A stretch of DNA of 64,000 nucleotides from Palsa-1150 sp964531095 (GCA_964531095.1 CAZHED010000008.1:62001-126000), one strand, 5' to 3'. Shown: positions 8,902-17,903, numbered from the stretch's first letter. Notes: a model not told the origin generated them from the sequence alone. Made by a program: numbers and translations.

Positions 8902-9740
8902 TTCTTGCCTCCTCCGACCGAGACGCTCCCGGTGGCCGACGTAGCTCCCGGAGCGCCCGACGAGCTCGAAGGCGCGGAGCCTGCTCCGACACCCGCGGCG
9001 AACGGCTTGAGCGATTCGTGCCACTCGATCGTGGGCCGCTGCTCGAGGGGCGTGGTGACGCCGCCCTTTTCGAACGCGGTCGCCGTGACGGTCAATGCCT
9101 TTCCTTCGACCGCCGTGAACGAGTGGCTCGACTTGACTTCGAACTTGTAGCCGCGGAGGTAAGAAAAGACCCCATACCCGTTGCCCTGAAACGTGAGGGC
9201 CACCTGAATCGTGTGATCGCCCGGCGGCACGGAGCCGGTGTAGATGGGGATCTCCTTCTGGTCGGCGAGCGTGCCGGAGTCGTCTTGCTTGTTGTACTGG
9301 ACCTGGTTGTCGATGACGAAGAGCGCGTGGGTGAGCTGAAACGCGCTCGACATCTCGTCCTTGAAGTCGACCTCGGCGCGCGAGCCGGCGGCGCCCCCGC
9401 TGAGGATGGTGTCGCTGATCATCGCGAGACGCGTGTGGCTTCGGCGAATCTGGTCTTTCAGCTCGTCGACGCGTTGCTCCAGATCCCGCAGCCGAACGGA
9501 ATACGTTGCGCCGTTCATGCCCGGATCAACAGGCTTCGCGGTCATGTCGACAGGGACCGAAGCGGCGGGCGCGGGCGACGATGGCGGAGCGGGGGCGGGG
9601 GCGGCCGTCGACGTGCCGGGGGGGGCGGCCGTCTCGGGCGAAGCCTTCGGGTCGATGACCGGGGCCTTCGGCTGCGCGTTCGCCATGGAGGCAGCCAGCG
9701 GAAGAGCAAGGCCAAGGAACATCGTCAGTGGAAGTCGCAT
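8898..9740 (-). CDS. Conserved envelope protein with N-terminal coiled coil and C-terminal beta domain
   Basis: First gene of the module A operon: 280 aa, ATG 9740 preceded by AAGGGGAAA. Residues 1-22 are a signal peptide (ending SMANAQ), 23-75 an Ala/Pro-rich linker, about 82-105 a short coiled coil (RDLEQRVDELKDQIRRS), and the rest a compact beta-rich domain with the phrase GNGYGVFSYLRGYKFEVKSS. I recall similar proteins next to TPR/ExbB-type operons in delta-proteobacterial groups, sometimes labelled 'dihydrolipoamide acetyltransferase'; no lipoyl or acyltransferase motif is visible here, so that name is not supported. Its stop overlaps the next start by 4 bp, indicating translational coupling and a structural partnership with the TPR proteins. 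Confidence 0.7.
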   Translation of the reverse strand: MRLPLTMFLGLALPLAASMANAQPKAPVIDPKASPETAAPPGTSTAAPAPAPPSSPAPAASVPVDMTAKPVDPGMNGATYSVRLRDLEQRVDELKDQIRRSHTRLAMISDTILSGGAAGSRAEVDFKDEMSSAFQLTHALFVIDNQVQYNKQDDSGTLADQKEIPIYTGSVPPGDHTIQVALTFQGNGYGVFSYLRGYKFEVKSSHSFTAVEGKALTVTATAFEKGGVTTPLEQRPTIEWHESLKPFAAGVGAGSAPSSSSGAPGATSATGSVSVGGGKK

Positions 9741-10147
9741 GCGAATTTCCCCTTCTTATGCGTAAACTGGCAAACCGCGAGCTCGCCGATCGCCGCCGCC
9801 GTGGCCGCCGAAATGAGTGGGAGGAACGAGGAGCAATGCGGCGTGGCCGAATGTCGCACGTCGTCAAACCTGCAAGGATGGCGGCATGAGTGTATGTTCG
9901 TGGGCGCTTCGTTGGCAACTGCAGCCGCAACCCGCAGCGCACGGCCCAAGGTCGCTCCCGCGGCCCGGCAGGCCGTCATCCCGCGCGGGACAGCAGGCGA
10001 CGCCGGCCGGAGAATTCCGGTCGAAGCAGCCGGACGCGGCAACTGGAAATGCACGGTGGACTTGAGCGAAGATCGAGCAGGCCGGCCCGTGCGTCGGATC
10101 CACGATGGACTCGATTCCGGATCGGCTCGGAAGGCAGGTTCGCGGCC
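9741..10147. other. Divergent intergenic region between module A and the ECF sigma factor gene
   Basis: About 400 bp between two divergent start codons. It should hold promoters for both the module A operon and the sigma/anti-sigma pair. Reading frames extend into it from the sigma factor gene but lack protein-like composition or conserved motifs. I see no clear -35/-10, sigma-54 GG-N10-GC site or terminator. Confidence 0.5.
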
Positions 10148-10795
10148 ATGGCCCGGACCGCGTCGACACCTGGAGACCGGGTATCCCCCTTGCGCAGCGA
10201 AGCGACCGACGAAGAGTTGATGATCCGCTTTCAGAGCGGGGATCGGTCTTCGCTCGGGCTCCTCGTGCGCCGGCACAAGACACGGCTGTACAATTTCGCG
10301 TTGCGACAGCTCGGGAGCGGGCCCACCGCCGAGGAGGTCGTGCAGGACGTCTTCGTCCGCGTGGTCCAGAGCGCGGCGGAATTCAAACATGCGGCCCGCT
10401 TTTCGACGTGGGTCTACACGATCGCGCGCAACCTGTGCGTGGACCAGATGCGCAAGCGGGCCCTTCGCCATCATCCCTCCCTCGATGAACCGGAGCGCGG
10501 GCCGGACGGTGACGGGGCGAGCCTGGGGGAACGCACGGCCGACGGCCGCGCCAACGTGGAGCGCGCGGCGGTCTCCGTCGAGATTCGAGAGCGCGTGCTC
10601 GCGGCCGTCGACGCGTTGCCCGAGGAGCAAAGAGAGGTGTTTCTGATGCGCGAAGTGGGCACGTTGCCCTTCAAGGACATTGCGGAAATCGTCGGCGTCC
10701 CGGAGAACACGGTGAAGAGCCGGATGAGATACGCACTCGAGCGGCTCCAGGCAGCGCTGAGCGAGTTCGAAGAGTACGCTCGCGCGCTGCGCTAG
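10148..10795 (+). CDS. ECF-type RNA polymerase sigma factor (RpoE-like)
   Basis: A 215-aa sigma-70 family protein of the extracytoplasmic function class. Region 2 spans about residues 20-105 (core-binding and -10 recognition helices, including RFSTWVYTIARNLCVDQMRK). Region 4 spans about 150-205 (LPEEQREVFLMREVGTLPFK, then a helix-turn-helix with PENTVKSRMRYALERLQ). There is no region 3 and no C-terminal extension. ATG 10148 is preferred because the preceding open frame is Arg-rich and not protein-like. Thirty bp downstream lies a gene for a zinc-binding membrane anti-sigma factor, so the sigma factor is probably held inactive at the membrane and released by an envelope signal. The regulon may include the divergent module A operon; that is inference. 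Confidence 0.9.
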   Translation: MARTASTPGDRVSPLRSEATDEELMIRFQSGDRSSLGLLVRRHKTRLYNFALRQLGSGPTAEEVVQDVFVRVVQSAAEFKHAARFSTWVYTIARNLCVDQMRKRALRHHPSLDEPERGPDGDGASLGERTADGRANVERAAVSVEIRERVLAAVDALPEEQREVFLMREVGTLPFKDIAEIVGVPENTVKSRMRYALERLQAALSEFEEYARALR

Positions 10796-10825
10796 CGTGC
10801 GAAGTGAGATTTCGGCCGGAGACCG

Positions 10826-11947
10826 ATGGACTGCGAGAAGTTCGAATCCGTGATGCTGGAGGAGCTCTACGGCGAGCTCGATGAGCTCACAGCCGCGGCT
10901 GCCGAACGGCATGTGGCCGGATGTGCGCGCTGCTCGGCACGCATCGGCGGTCTGCGAGCGACGCGCCGCGTGGCAACGGTTCCGCTCGCCGAGCCACCCG
11001 CGGACCTTGAGGAGAGAATCCTCTTGGCCACAGAGCAGGTGCGCGTCGTCGCGCCACCTCGCGCGCGCCTGGCCGATGTGATCTCCCTTGCCGGAAGCTG
11101 GGCGATGCGGCCGCAGACGGCGATGGCAGCGGTGTTTCTCGTGATGATCGGAACCAGTGTCCTTCTCTTGCGCGGAAAGTCGGCCCGGGCGCCAGTGAGC
11201 GCCGAGGTGACCGTGACCGAGCAGGGGACGCCCGCCCCCGCGCCGTCGATGATGCCCGTCTCGCCGCTCGAACCCCAGGCCAACGGCTTCGCGATCACGC
11301 CTTTCCCCCCCGCGGCGAAACCGGCTGCGCTGTTTCCCCCTCCCGCGGCCAAGGAAGGGCCCGCGCCTCTTCCGGTTGCTGCCGCCGCGCCGGCGCCGAT
11401 GCGCGCGTACTCGCAGCCGGCCCCGGCCGGGCCGGCGGACGAGCAGTCCGACGACCCGTTCGAAGCGGCCCTGCGGAGCTACCGAGCAGGTCGCTTCAAG
11501 GAGGCCGCACGGGCGTTCGACGCTCTCCCGCTGACCGACCCGAACGCCCCCGACCTGTGGGCGGCGCGCTCGGTCCGCGATGGAAAGGGCGGATGCCGCG
11601 CGGCCGTGGCGCGCTTCGACAGAACGGCGCAGCGCTACAAGCAAACCGCCCCAGGCTGGGATGCCCTACTGGAGGGAGCCCTCTGCTATCGATCGCTGGG
11701 TGAGCTCGGCACCGCACGCGCGCGACTGAGCGCGCTGCTGAACGTCGATTCCCACAAGGACCGCGCCCGCGCCGAGCTGGATCGAATCGACGACGCACAA
11801 CAGGCCCAAGCGACCAGCGATGCGCCGGCTTCGGCCAGAGAAGCGTCGAAGCCCCGGACCGGGGTCGCGGCGTCGGCCCAGCCGGCGCCGACCGCGCCGG
11901 TCACACCCGCCGAAGCAGCGGGCGCGGCTGCGGCTCCGAACCACTGA
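10826..11947 (+). CDS. Membrane-bound anti-sigma factor with ZAS zinc motif and long periplasmic TPR-like tail
   Basis: A 373-aa protein. The cytoplasmic N-terminus carries a ZAS-type zinc site: Cys3, then His29-x3-Cys33-x2-Cys36 (HVAGCARC). One transmembrane helix is at about residues 97-116. The outer part has a Pro/Ala-rich linker (about 130-205), a helical, TPR-like domain (about 210-320, AALRSYRAGRFKEAARAFDA) and an Ala/Pro tail. ZAS anti-sigma factors bind their ECF partner through the zinc domain; the partner is the gene directly upstream. The periplasmic TPR-like portion is longer than in simple anti-sigma factors and could sense assembly of envelope TPR proteins (speculative). Confidence 0.85.
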   Translation: MDCEKFESVMLEELYGELDELTAAAAERHVAGCARCSARIGGLRATRRVATVPLAEPPADLEERILLATEQVRVVAPPRARLADVISLAGSWAMRPQTAMAAVFLVMIGTSVLLLRGKSARAPVSAEVTVTEQGTPAPAPSMMPVSPLEPQANGFAITPFPPAAKPAALFPPPAAKEGPAPLPVAAAAPAPMRAYSQPAPAGPADEQSDDPFEAALRSYRAGRFKEAARAFDALPLTDPNAPDLWAARSVRDGKGGCRAAVARFDRTAQRYKQTAPGWDALLEGALCYRSLGELGTARARLSALLNVDSHKDRARAELDRIDDAQQAQATSDAPASAREASKPRTGVAASAQPAPTAPVTPAEAAGAAAAPNH

Positions 11948-11986
11948 CTGTGCTCGTCGATCGTTGCCCGAAGAGCCCCAACGCCC

Positions 11987-12415
11987 CTACGCCGGTTCGC
12001 GGACGTACGCGATCGTCCGGATGACGTCGACGAGCCGCTCGCGGTCGTCGGGGCGCAGATTCACGAAGCGCACTCCCATCCCCGGGTTGGGGTTGTCGCC
12101 GTCGGGGCGCACGGGGTTGATCCACGCGACCTCTCCTTCGAGCTTGAACGGCTCGTAGCCTGGTGGCGCGAACGACAGGACCAACCGCGTTCCGAGCGCG
12201 AGCGGATCGATGGTCGTGACGAAGATGCCCATCGCGCTGATGTTCGCGATCGACGCGTAGAGAAACGTGTCTTCCGCGATGCAATCCACCGCCCACTCCA
12301 CGTCGTAGCGGTCGTAGCTGCGCCGATTCTCCGAGGGCGGCGGGGCATCGGGTGCTTCGAGCGTCGCCGCGGCCGTCGCAGCCGGCCCCTTCGCGTTCTT
12401 GGTCATGGTCGCCAT
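11987..12415 (-). CDS. PilZ-domain protein (c-di-GMP binding type)
   Basis: A 142-aa single-domain protein. After a 28-residue Ala-rich leader comes RRSYDRY, containing the RxxxR motif used to bind c-di-GMP, then NISAMG, matching the D/NxSxxG motif, and a beta-barrel pattern to about residue 120. Both signature motifs are intact, so ligand binding is plausible. GGGAGG precedes ATG 12415. It lies 39 bp after the glycosyltransferase gene on the same strand, so the two are probably one transcript, which suggests c-di-GMP control of an envelope glycosylation or motility step; the link is inferred. Confidence 0.85.
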   Translation of the reverse strand: MATMTKNAKGPAATAAATLEAPDAPPPSENRRSYDRYDVEWAVDCIAEDTFLYASIANISAMGIFVTTIDPLALGTRLVLSFAPPGYEPFKLEGEVAWINPVRPDGDNPNPGMGVRFVNLRPDDRERLVDVIRTIAYVREPA

Positions 12416-12454
12416 CGATCGCCCTCCCAGCCTGTCGGTCGCGTCGGGCCTGCG

Positions 12455-15430
12455 CTACTGCACGCGCAGCGGCCCGCCGTTCACGCGATTGTCACCGTCG
12501 TTTGGTCCGCTCTTCACCTTGAGACGCGTATCGCCCACGAACAAGCCAAAGTAAACCTCATATGTGCCGGGCGTGAAGTTCGGTTCGAGCTTGAACTCGT
12601 GATCGTCGACGAGCAAGTCGCCCGGCAGCCACAGGGACATCGGGTACTTGCCGTTCATTGGCTTGTGGTCCCCGTTGTGCCGGCGATGGTAGCCGTCGAT
12701 ATGGATGAACCCTTCCCACTCGGTCGTGACCGGCGCCAGCACGCGGTAGTACGTCTTCATGTGATAGGGCCGGCCAGGGCTCACCGCATCGACCAGACGC
12801 CCGCGATCGTCGGCGAAGTCGATACCGATCACCTCGAGCTTGTCGTCCATGTTGGCGTCGAGCCTGCGCTGGGGCCGAGGCGGCGCGGACAGGACCATCG
12901 ACGCCAGCGGATTCTCGTTCTTGTCGTGGGGACCGAGGGTCGACGCGACCAGGAGAATCTGGCTCGATCGCGCGTCGAGAACCGGAAGGTTGCCCTTCGG
13001 CTCGGGCGCGTGCTCGCGCCAAAGCTGGTTCAGCCTGGGGAGCTCCTCGGCCTTGACCGCCAGGCACCTGCGCTGATCGGGCCCGCCCGCGGTCAGCCAG
13101 GTGAAGGCGCTCGCCGGATCGTTCATGATCTGAGGCTGGCCACCCGCGTAGTACGCGGCCGTTCTGCCGCCGACGCCGAGCAGCCCGAGCGGCGCATCGG
13201 GGCAGAAGCGCCGGTAGCTCTCGAAAACCTCTTTGGGCGACAGCTGGTTGGCCAGCGCCGGGTAATAAAAGAAGCAGAGCACGAAGCCGACCACCGCGCC
13301 CCCGAGCGCCAGGCAGGCGGCGCGATGGCGAAGCAGATCGCCGACCACACCCATCACCAGAAAGAACGCCACGCCCGACGGCACCGCGAGGAGCGCGGCG
13401 AGGTACGGCCGGAAGCCCGCCGCCGACCAGACCGCGAACGTTCCGGCGGGGATCGCGATCAGCATCAAGGGACCCAGAACGAGCAACGCGACCCACCATT
13501 CGTACCGGGGTAGCGCCGGCCGCGGCACGCGAGGAGCCGCCGGCGCATCCGCGGCGCGGTCCGCGGGCGGGGCGCTCTCGTCCGGTCGCAGCTTGGTCAT
13601 CAGCTCCTCGAAGGGCTCGAAGCCGCGCGTGAACGACGCCTGCGACACGGGCTTCGACTCGCCGAACGCCCACAGCCACACGTCGCACGCGAAGAGCAAC
13701 CCGAAGATCGCGCCGATCGGAACGAACAGGACGAACCACCAGGCGTTGAGCACGACGTCGCGGATCGTCGACGACATCTGCGGCAGCCAGGGCGCGTGCG
13801 TTCGGCTGCCGACCCACACGATCGCGCCCGCCAGCACCGCGCCCGCAGCGACCGCGAGGTACAGCAGCGCCAGAGCCCCGTCGTACGCCTCTCGAAGGCC
13901 CCGCAGCACCCCCGCGTAGCTCGCGGGGTCGAACGCTCTGCGCTTGACGTCTTGCTCGACCCACGTGAGAAACGCGCACAGCGCGAATCCGCCGAGCACG
14001 ACCCACCAGAGCGTGAGCGCCGTGGCCTTGAAGCTCTCCGGAAAGCTCGCCCCCACGACGCCGAAGGCCTGGTACGCCTTCTCGGGGAGCTCGTGAAAGT
14101 CGTGGTGCAGCACCGCGGCGAGCAGCAACGTGCCCAGACCGACCGCGATCGACGCGTGCGCTCCCCGCTCGAAATCGCGGATGGCGACCGCGCACGCGAC
14201 CGCGCAAAGCGCGGGGCCCGTAAAGGCGATGTAATCGACCCGCGCGGCCAGGTAGCCGTGAGCGACCAGGGCGACCGCCGCTCCGACGAGCACGGCGACG
14301 CGTCCGAGGCTCTCGCGCTCGGCCAAAGCGCCCGCGCCGTTCTGCCCCGCCGCCACGCCTTCGGTCAACCCGATGCGCGCCGGGGGCGCGAGGAGAAGGC
14401 GACCGAAGGCGAATGGAAGAAAAGCGCTCCACGGGGCGAGCGCGTGGCCGATCGCCGCGACGTAGTAGTCGAAGGTCGGGTACTTGGGCTGGGCGTGGAA
14501 CATCGCGCCCGCCCACAAGCTCAGGTCTTTGGTCTCGGGGGCGGCGATCGCCCGCGCGGCCATCGCCGCGATCAGCGCGCCCGCCAGGAGCGACACGGCT
14601 CCGACCGCGTCGCCGGTCGGGTCGGCCGACCGCGCGGGGCGCCCGCCTTTGTCACCGTCCGGCGCCGACGACCGGGGGACCGTCAACGACAACCGGGCCG
14701 CAGCCCACGCGAGGCCGACGCCCAGCAGAGGCACGGCGAGACCCAGCAGGCCTCCGCGGCTCTCGAAGCCGACCAATAGCCCGAACGCGCCCATCGCCAG
14801 CCAGGGCCCGCGCTCGCGCACGGACGTCGGCCCCCGCTCGTCCCGATCGAACGCCGCGACCGCCAGCCCGCCGAACGCGAGCGCCACACCCGCCATCGCG
14901 CACACTTCGCCGAGCATCGAACGCGCTTGCACGAAGTAAACGGGCATCGTCGAGAGCGCGATGGCCGCGTACGCCCCGGCGCGCCGGTCGAAGAGACGCG
15001 CGACGAACGCGTACGTCCCGAGCACGCCGATCAGGCCCCAGAGGGCCAGCGGAAAGCGCCCCGCCCACTCGTGGAGGCCGAAGAGCTTGAACCCCACCGC
15101 GATCGACGACATCGGCAGCTGGGGGCGACCGAGGTCGTTCAGGTGTGGCAGCGAGTTGTCGGCCCCGTCGAGCGCGAGGTGCGACGCGTGGTACAGGTTG
15201 AGCGCGATCCGCCGCGCCAGGTCGGCGACGTTGAGCTCGTAGGGGTCCCACAAGCCGCTCTTGGTGAGCGGGGGACACACGAAGAAGAGGAGCAACGGTG
15301 TCGCGATGGCCACTGCGAGCGGTGCCCATCGTGCCCAATCGCGCGGCCGGGCCGTCCCGGCGGCACCGGGCGCGGTCGGACCGGTGGCGGCAAGGAGAGC
15401 TTCGCTCGAGGGCTGGATTTCGTCGGACAT
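12455..15430 (-). CDS. Large membrane glycosyltransferase, GT39/ArnT (PMT_2) type
   Basis: A 991-aa polytopic protein. After a 35-residue cytoplasmic leader and the first membrane helix comes the loop LWDPYELNVADLAR, which has the acidic D-x-x-E pattern of lipid-dependent GT-C enzymes of the ArnT/PMT_2 family, followed by GRPQLPM and about 13 membrane helices to residue 740. The C-terminal 250 residues are soluble and end in a beta-rich domain, probably periplasmic, seen in long bacterial family members. These enzymes move a sugar from polyprenyl phosphate to a lipid or protein outside the membrane; the acceptor cannot be told from sequence. ATG 15430 is used; GTG 15436 is an alternative. It is divergent from era and precedes the PilZ gene. 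Confidence 0.8.
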   Translation of the reverse strand: MSDEIQPSSEALLAATGPTAPGAAGTARPRDWARWAPLAVAIATPLLLFFVCPPLTKSGLWDPYELNVADLARRIALNLYHASHLALDGADNSLPHLNDLGRPQLPMSSIAVGFKLFGLHEWAGRFPLALWGLIGVLGTYAFVARLFDRRAGAYAAIALSTMPVYFVQARSMLGEVCAMAGVALAFGGLAVAAFDRDERGPTSVRERGPWLAMGAFGLLVGFESRGGLLGLAVPLLGVGLAWAAARLSLTVPRSSAPDGDKGGRPARSADPTGDAVGAVSLLAGALIAAMAARAIAAPETKDLSLWAGAMFHAQPKYPTFDYYVAAIGHALAPWSAFLPFAFGRLLLAPPARIGLTEGVAAGQNGAGALAERESLGRVAVLVGAAVALVAHGYLAARVDYIAFTGPALCAVACAVAIRDFERGAHASIAVGLGTLLLAAVLHHDFHELPEKAYQAFGVVGASFPESFKATALTLWWVVLGGFALCAFLTWVEQDVKRRAFDPASYAGVLRGLREAYDGALALLYLAVAAGAVLAGAIVWVGSRTHAPWLPQMSSTIRDVVLNAWWFVLFVPIGAIFGLLFACDVWLWAFGESKPVSQASFTRGFEPFEELMTKLRPDESAPPADRAADAPAAPRVPRPALPRYEWWVALLVLGPLMLIAIPAGTFAVWSAAGFRPYLAALLAVPSGVAFFLVMGVVGDLLRHRAACLALGGAVVGFVLCFFYYPALANQLSPKEVFESYRRFCPDAPLGLLGVGGRTAAYYAGGQPQIMNDPASAFTWLTAGGPDQRRCLAVKAEELPRLNQLWREHAPEPKGNLPVLDARSSQILLVASTLGPHDKNENPLASMVLSAPPRPQRRLDANMDDKLEVIGIDFADDRGRLVDAVSPGRPYHMKTYYRVLAPVTTEWEGFIHIDGYHRRHNGDHKPMNGKYPMSLWLPGDLLVDDHEFKLEPNFTPGTYEVYFGLFVGDTRLKVKSGPNDGDNRVNGGPLRVQ

Positions 15431-15533
15431 GTCCACTGCCAGGCCGAAAGACCGGCGGACACTACTTCCAAGGTCCGGCGCGGCGCAAGCCGCCGCGTGC
15501 TACTCCCACACGCCGAGCCATCCCGAAAGACGC

Positions 15534-16469
15534 ATGAGCAAACCACTCGCAGCGGGCACGACGCGCTCCGGCCACATCGCGCTCGTCGGCCGGCCGAACG
15601 TCGGCAAGAGCACCCTGATGAACGCGCTGGTCGGCCAGCCGCTCGCCATCGTCAGCCCGCAGCCCCAGACCACGCGCGAAGCGGTGCGCGGCGTATTGAC
15701 CACGGAAGGCGCGCAATACGTCTTCATCGATACGCCCGGCGTGCACGCGCCGCACACGCGACTCGGGCGGTGGATGAACGACGTCGCGCGGCAGGTGGCG
15801 CACGACGCCGATGCGGTGGTCCTCGTGGTCGATGCGGCCAAGCTCGGAGGGCAACCGCTCCTCGAGGCGGACGTGGCGCTGGCCGCGGAGCTGCCCCCTC
15901 GCGTGCCTACCGTGCTCGCGCTGAGCAAGGTGGACCGCGTCAAGGACAAGGCCGCGCTCCTCCCGGTGATCGCCGCTTTCGCCGAGGCCCATCCTTTCGT
16001 GGCCACCGTACCCCTCAGCGCGAAGCGCAAAGACGGCGTCGACGAGCTGCTCGCCGAGCTCCGACCGCTCCTGCCCGAGCAGCCGATGCTCTTCGATCCC
16101 GACACGCTGTCGGATCAACCGGAGCGGTTCTTCGTCGCGGAGCTCGTGCGCGAGCAGGTGTTGCTGCACACCCGGCAAGAGGTCCCCCACGGGGTGGCGG
16201 TGGTCGTGGAGCGCTTCGACGAGAGCGTGAAGCCGGCGCGCATCGAAGTCGTCATTCACGTCGCTCGCGAGGCCCACACGAAGATCCTCGTCGGCGCCGG
16301 AGGGCGCATGGTCAAGAGCATCGGCACGGCGGCGCGCGCGCGCGTCGAGCGGATGCTCGGCGCAAAAGTTCACCTCGCGCTGTCGGTGCGGGCGACCCCC
16401 GACTGGATGAACAACGAGGCACGGCTGCGCGAGATGGGCTACGGACGGCGCGCCGGAGACGACGGATGA
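15534..16469 (+). CDS. era: GTPase Era, 30S ribosomal subunit assembly
   Basis: A 311-aa protein matching Era in length and layout: G1 GRPNVGKS (residues 19-26), G2 region with TTRE, G3 DTPG (about 64-67), a G4 that reads SKVD instead of the usual NKxD, G5 near PLSAKRKDG, and a C-terminal KH domain with the GxxG loop as GAGG in ILVGAGGRMVKSIG. Era binds the 3' end of 16S rRNA and the small subunit during maturation. ATG 15534 is chosen; upstream extension of the frame runs into the glycosyltransferase gene on the other strand. Its stop overlaps the start of der (ATGA), so the two are translationally coupled. Confidence 0.95.
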   Translation: MSKPLAAGTTRSGHIALVGRPNVGKSTLMNALVGQPLAIVSPQPQTTREAVRGVLTTEGAQYVFIDTPGVHAPHTRLGRWMNDVARQVAHDADAVVLVVDAAKLGGQPLLEADVALAAELPPRVPTVLALSKVDRVKDKAALLPVIAAFAEAHPFVATVPLSAKRKDGVDELLAELRPLLPEQPMLFDPDTLSDQPERFFVAELVREQVLLHTRQEVPHGVAVVVERFDESVKPARIEVVIHVAREAHTKILVGAGGRMVKSIGTAARARVERMLGAKVHLALSVRATPDWMNNEARLREMGYGRRAGDDG

Positions 16470-17884
16470 CCAAGCACCACCCCTCGCATGTTCGCCGTCC
16501 CGCCGTCCCCGCCGGCGGGGCCGGATCGCCGATCGTGGCGATCGTCGGGCGCCCGAACGTCGGCAAATCGACGCTCTTCAACCGCCTCGCGCGCGCCCGG
16601 ATCGCCATCGTCCACGACAGCCCCGGGGTCACGCGCGATCGCCACTACGCGGACACCAGCGGCCTCGGAAAGAAATACACGGTCGTCGACACGGGCGGAT
16701 TCGATCCCCAAGACGACGACCCGATGAAGGCCGGGATCGCCGATCACGTGCGCGCCGCGATCGAAGAGGCCGACGCGATCGTGTTCGTGACCGACGCGAC
16801 CACCGGGCCGAACGACGCCGACCGGGCGGCTGTGCAGCTCCTTCGCGAAAGCGGAAAGCCGGTGTTCTACGCGGCCAACAAGGCGGATTCGCCGCGGGCC
16901 GACGCCGACGCGTTCGACCTGTACCGCCTTGGGATAAGCCAGGTGTTTCCGGTGAGCGCGCTGCACGGGCGAGGGATGGGAGAGCTCGAGGCGGCGATCG
17001 TGGCCTCGCTGCCCGAGAGCGAGGCCGCCGCGGTCGACGACGCGCAGGCTCCCCCTCGGATCGCGCTCATCGGGCGACCGAACGCCGGCAAGAGCAGCCT
17101 CCTCAACCGCATCTTGGGCGAGAACCGAGTGCTGGTCGACGCGCGCCCGGGCACGACGCGCGACGCCATCGACGCGCTCGTCGAGCGGGACGGCCGGCAG
17201 TACGTGTTCATCGACACCGCCGGGATCCGGCGCAAAGCGAAAGTGGCCAAGGAGGGGAGCGCGGTCGAGTCGATGAGCGTCCTCTCGTCGATCCGCAGCA
17301 TCGAGCGCGCCCACGTGGTGGTGGCGCTCTTCGACGCGAGCGAGGGGATCGCCGAGCAGGACGCAAAGATCCTGGGGCTCGCCGAAGAGCGAGGACGGGC
17401 GATGATCGTGGCGCTGAACAAGATCGATCTGTTGAAGAAGCCCGAGCTCGGAAAAGCGGAGGAGAACGCCCGCGACAAGCTCACGTTCGTGCCCTACGCG
17501 CCGATCGTGCGGACGAGCGCCAAGACCGGCCGAGGCGTCGCGGAGCTCTTCGCGACGATCGACCGCGTGCGCGACAGCTTCTACAAGCGCGTGGGGACGG
17601 GGGAGCTCAACCGCTTCTTCGAGCAGGTGCTCGACAGCCATCCGCCGCCGACGATGGGCAGCCGCGCGCCGCGCCTTTACTACGTCACCCAGGCGGAGGT
17701 GGCGCCGCCGACGTTCATCGCGATGACGAACGCGCCCGATTCGATTCACTTCTCGTACCGCCGGTTCGTCGTGAACCAGTTACGGAAGCACTTCGGGTTC
17801 GAGGGGGTGCCGGTCCGGGTGCACTACAAGGCGAGGCGGAGGCGAGAGAAGGGGGAACGGGCGGAGGGGGGAGCGGAGAAGTAG
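16466..17884 (+). CDS. der: GTPase Der (EngA), tandem G-domain ribosome assembly factor
   Basis: A 472-aa protein with two GTPase domains in tandem: the first with GRPNVGKS near residue 29 and DTGG, the second with GRPNAGKS near residue 210, DTAG, and NKID. A KH-like C-terminal domain includes HFSYRRFVVNQLRKHFGFEG. Tandem G domains plus this KH-like tail are diagnostic of Der, needed for 50S subunit assembly. There is a short non-conserved N-terminal leader of about 20 residues and a basic C-terminal tail rich in Arg, Lys and Glu. ATG 16466 overlaps the era stop codon. A T-rich terminator follows the stop. Confidence 0.96.
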   Translation: MTKHHPSHVRRPAVPAGGAGSPIVAIVGRPNVGKSTLFNRLARARIAIVHDSPGVTRDRHYADTSGLGKKYTVVDTGGFDPQDDDPMKAGIADHVRAAIEEADAIVFVTDATTGPNDADRAAVQLLRESGKPVFYAANKADSPRADADAFDLYRLGISQVFPVSALHGRGMGELEAAIVASLPESEAAAVDDAQAPPRIALIGRPNAGKSSLLNRILGENRVLVDARPGTTRDAIDALVERDGRQYVFIDTAGIRRKAKVAKEGSAVESMSVLSSIRSIERAHVVVALFDASEGIAEQDAKILGLAEERGRAMIVALNKIDLLKKPELGKAEENARDKLTFVPYAPIVRTSAKTGRGVAELFATIDRVRDSFYKRVGTGELNRFFEQVLDSHPPPTMGSRAPRLYYVTQAEVAPPTFIAMTNAPDSIHFSYRRFVVNQLRKHFGFEGVPVRVHYKARRRREKGERAEGGAEK

Positions 17885-17903
17885 TCTTCCCCCGTTTTTT
17901 TGG
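17863..17903 (+). terminator. Likely Rho-independent terminator after era-der
   Basis: The end of der and its 3' flank contain a G-rich arm (GGGGGGAG) that can pair with CTTCCCCC about 20 nt later, followed immediately by G and seven T residues (17897-17903). The left arm lies inside the last codons of der. A T-run is conspicuous in this GC-rich DNA. Folding was judged by eye only. Confidence 0.55.

Noticed and set aside
8898..9740. Dihydrolipoamide acetyltransferase as the identity of the 280-aa protein
   Set aside because: It has a signal peptide, coiled coil and beta domain, but no lipoyl Lys motif, subunit-binding domain or HxxxD catalytic motif.
9890..10147. An 86-residue N-terminal extension of the ECF sigma factor
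   Set aside because: The extension is Arg/Ser-rich without secondary structure pattern and is absent from the family; ATG 10148 gives a normal-length sigma factor.
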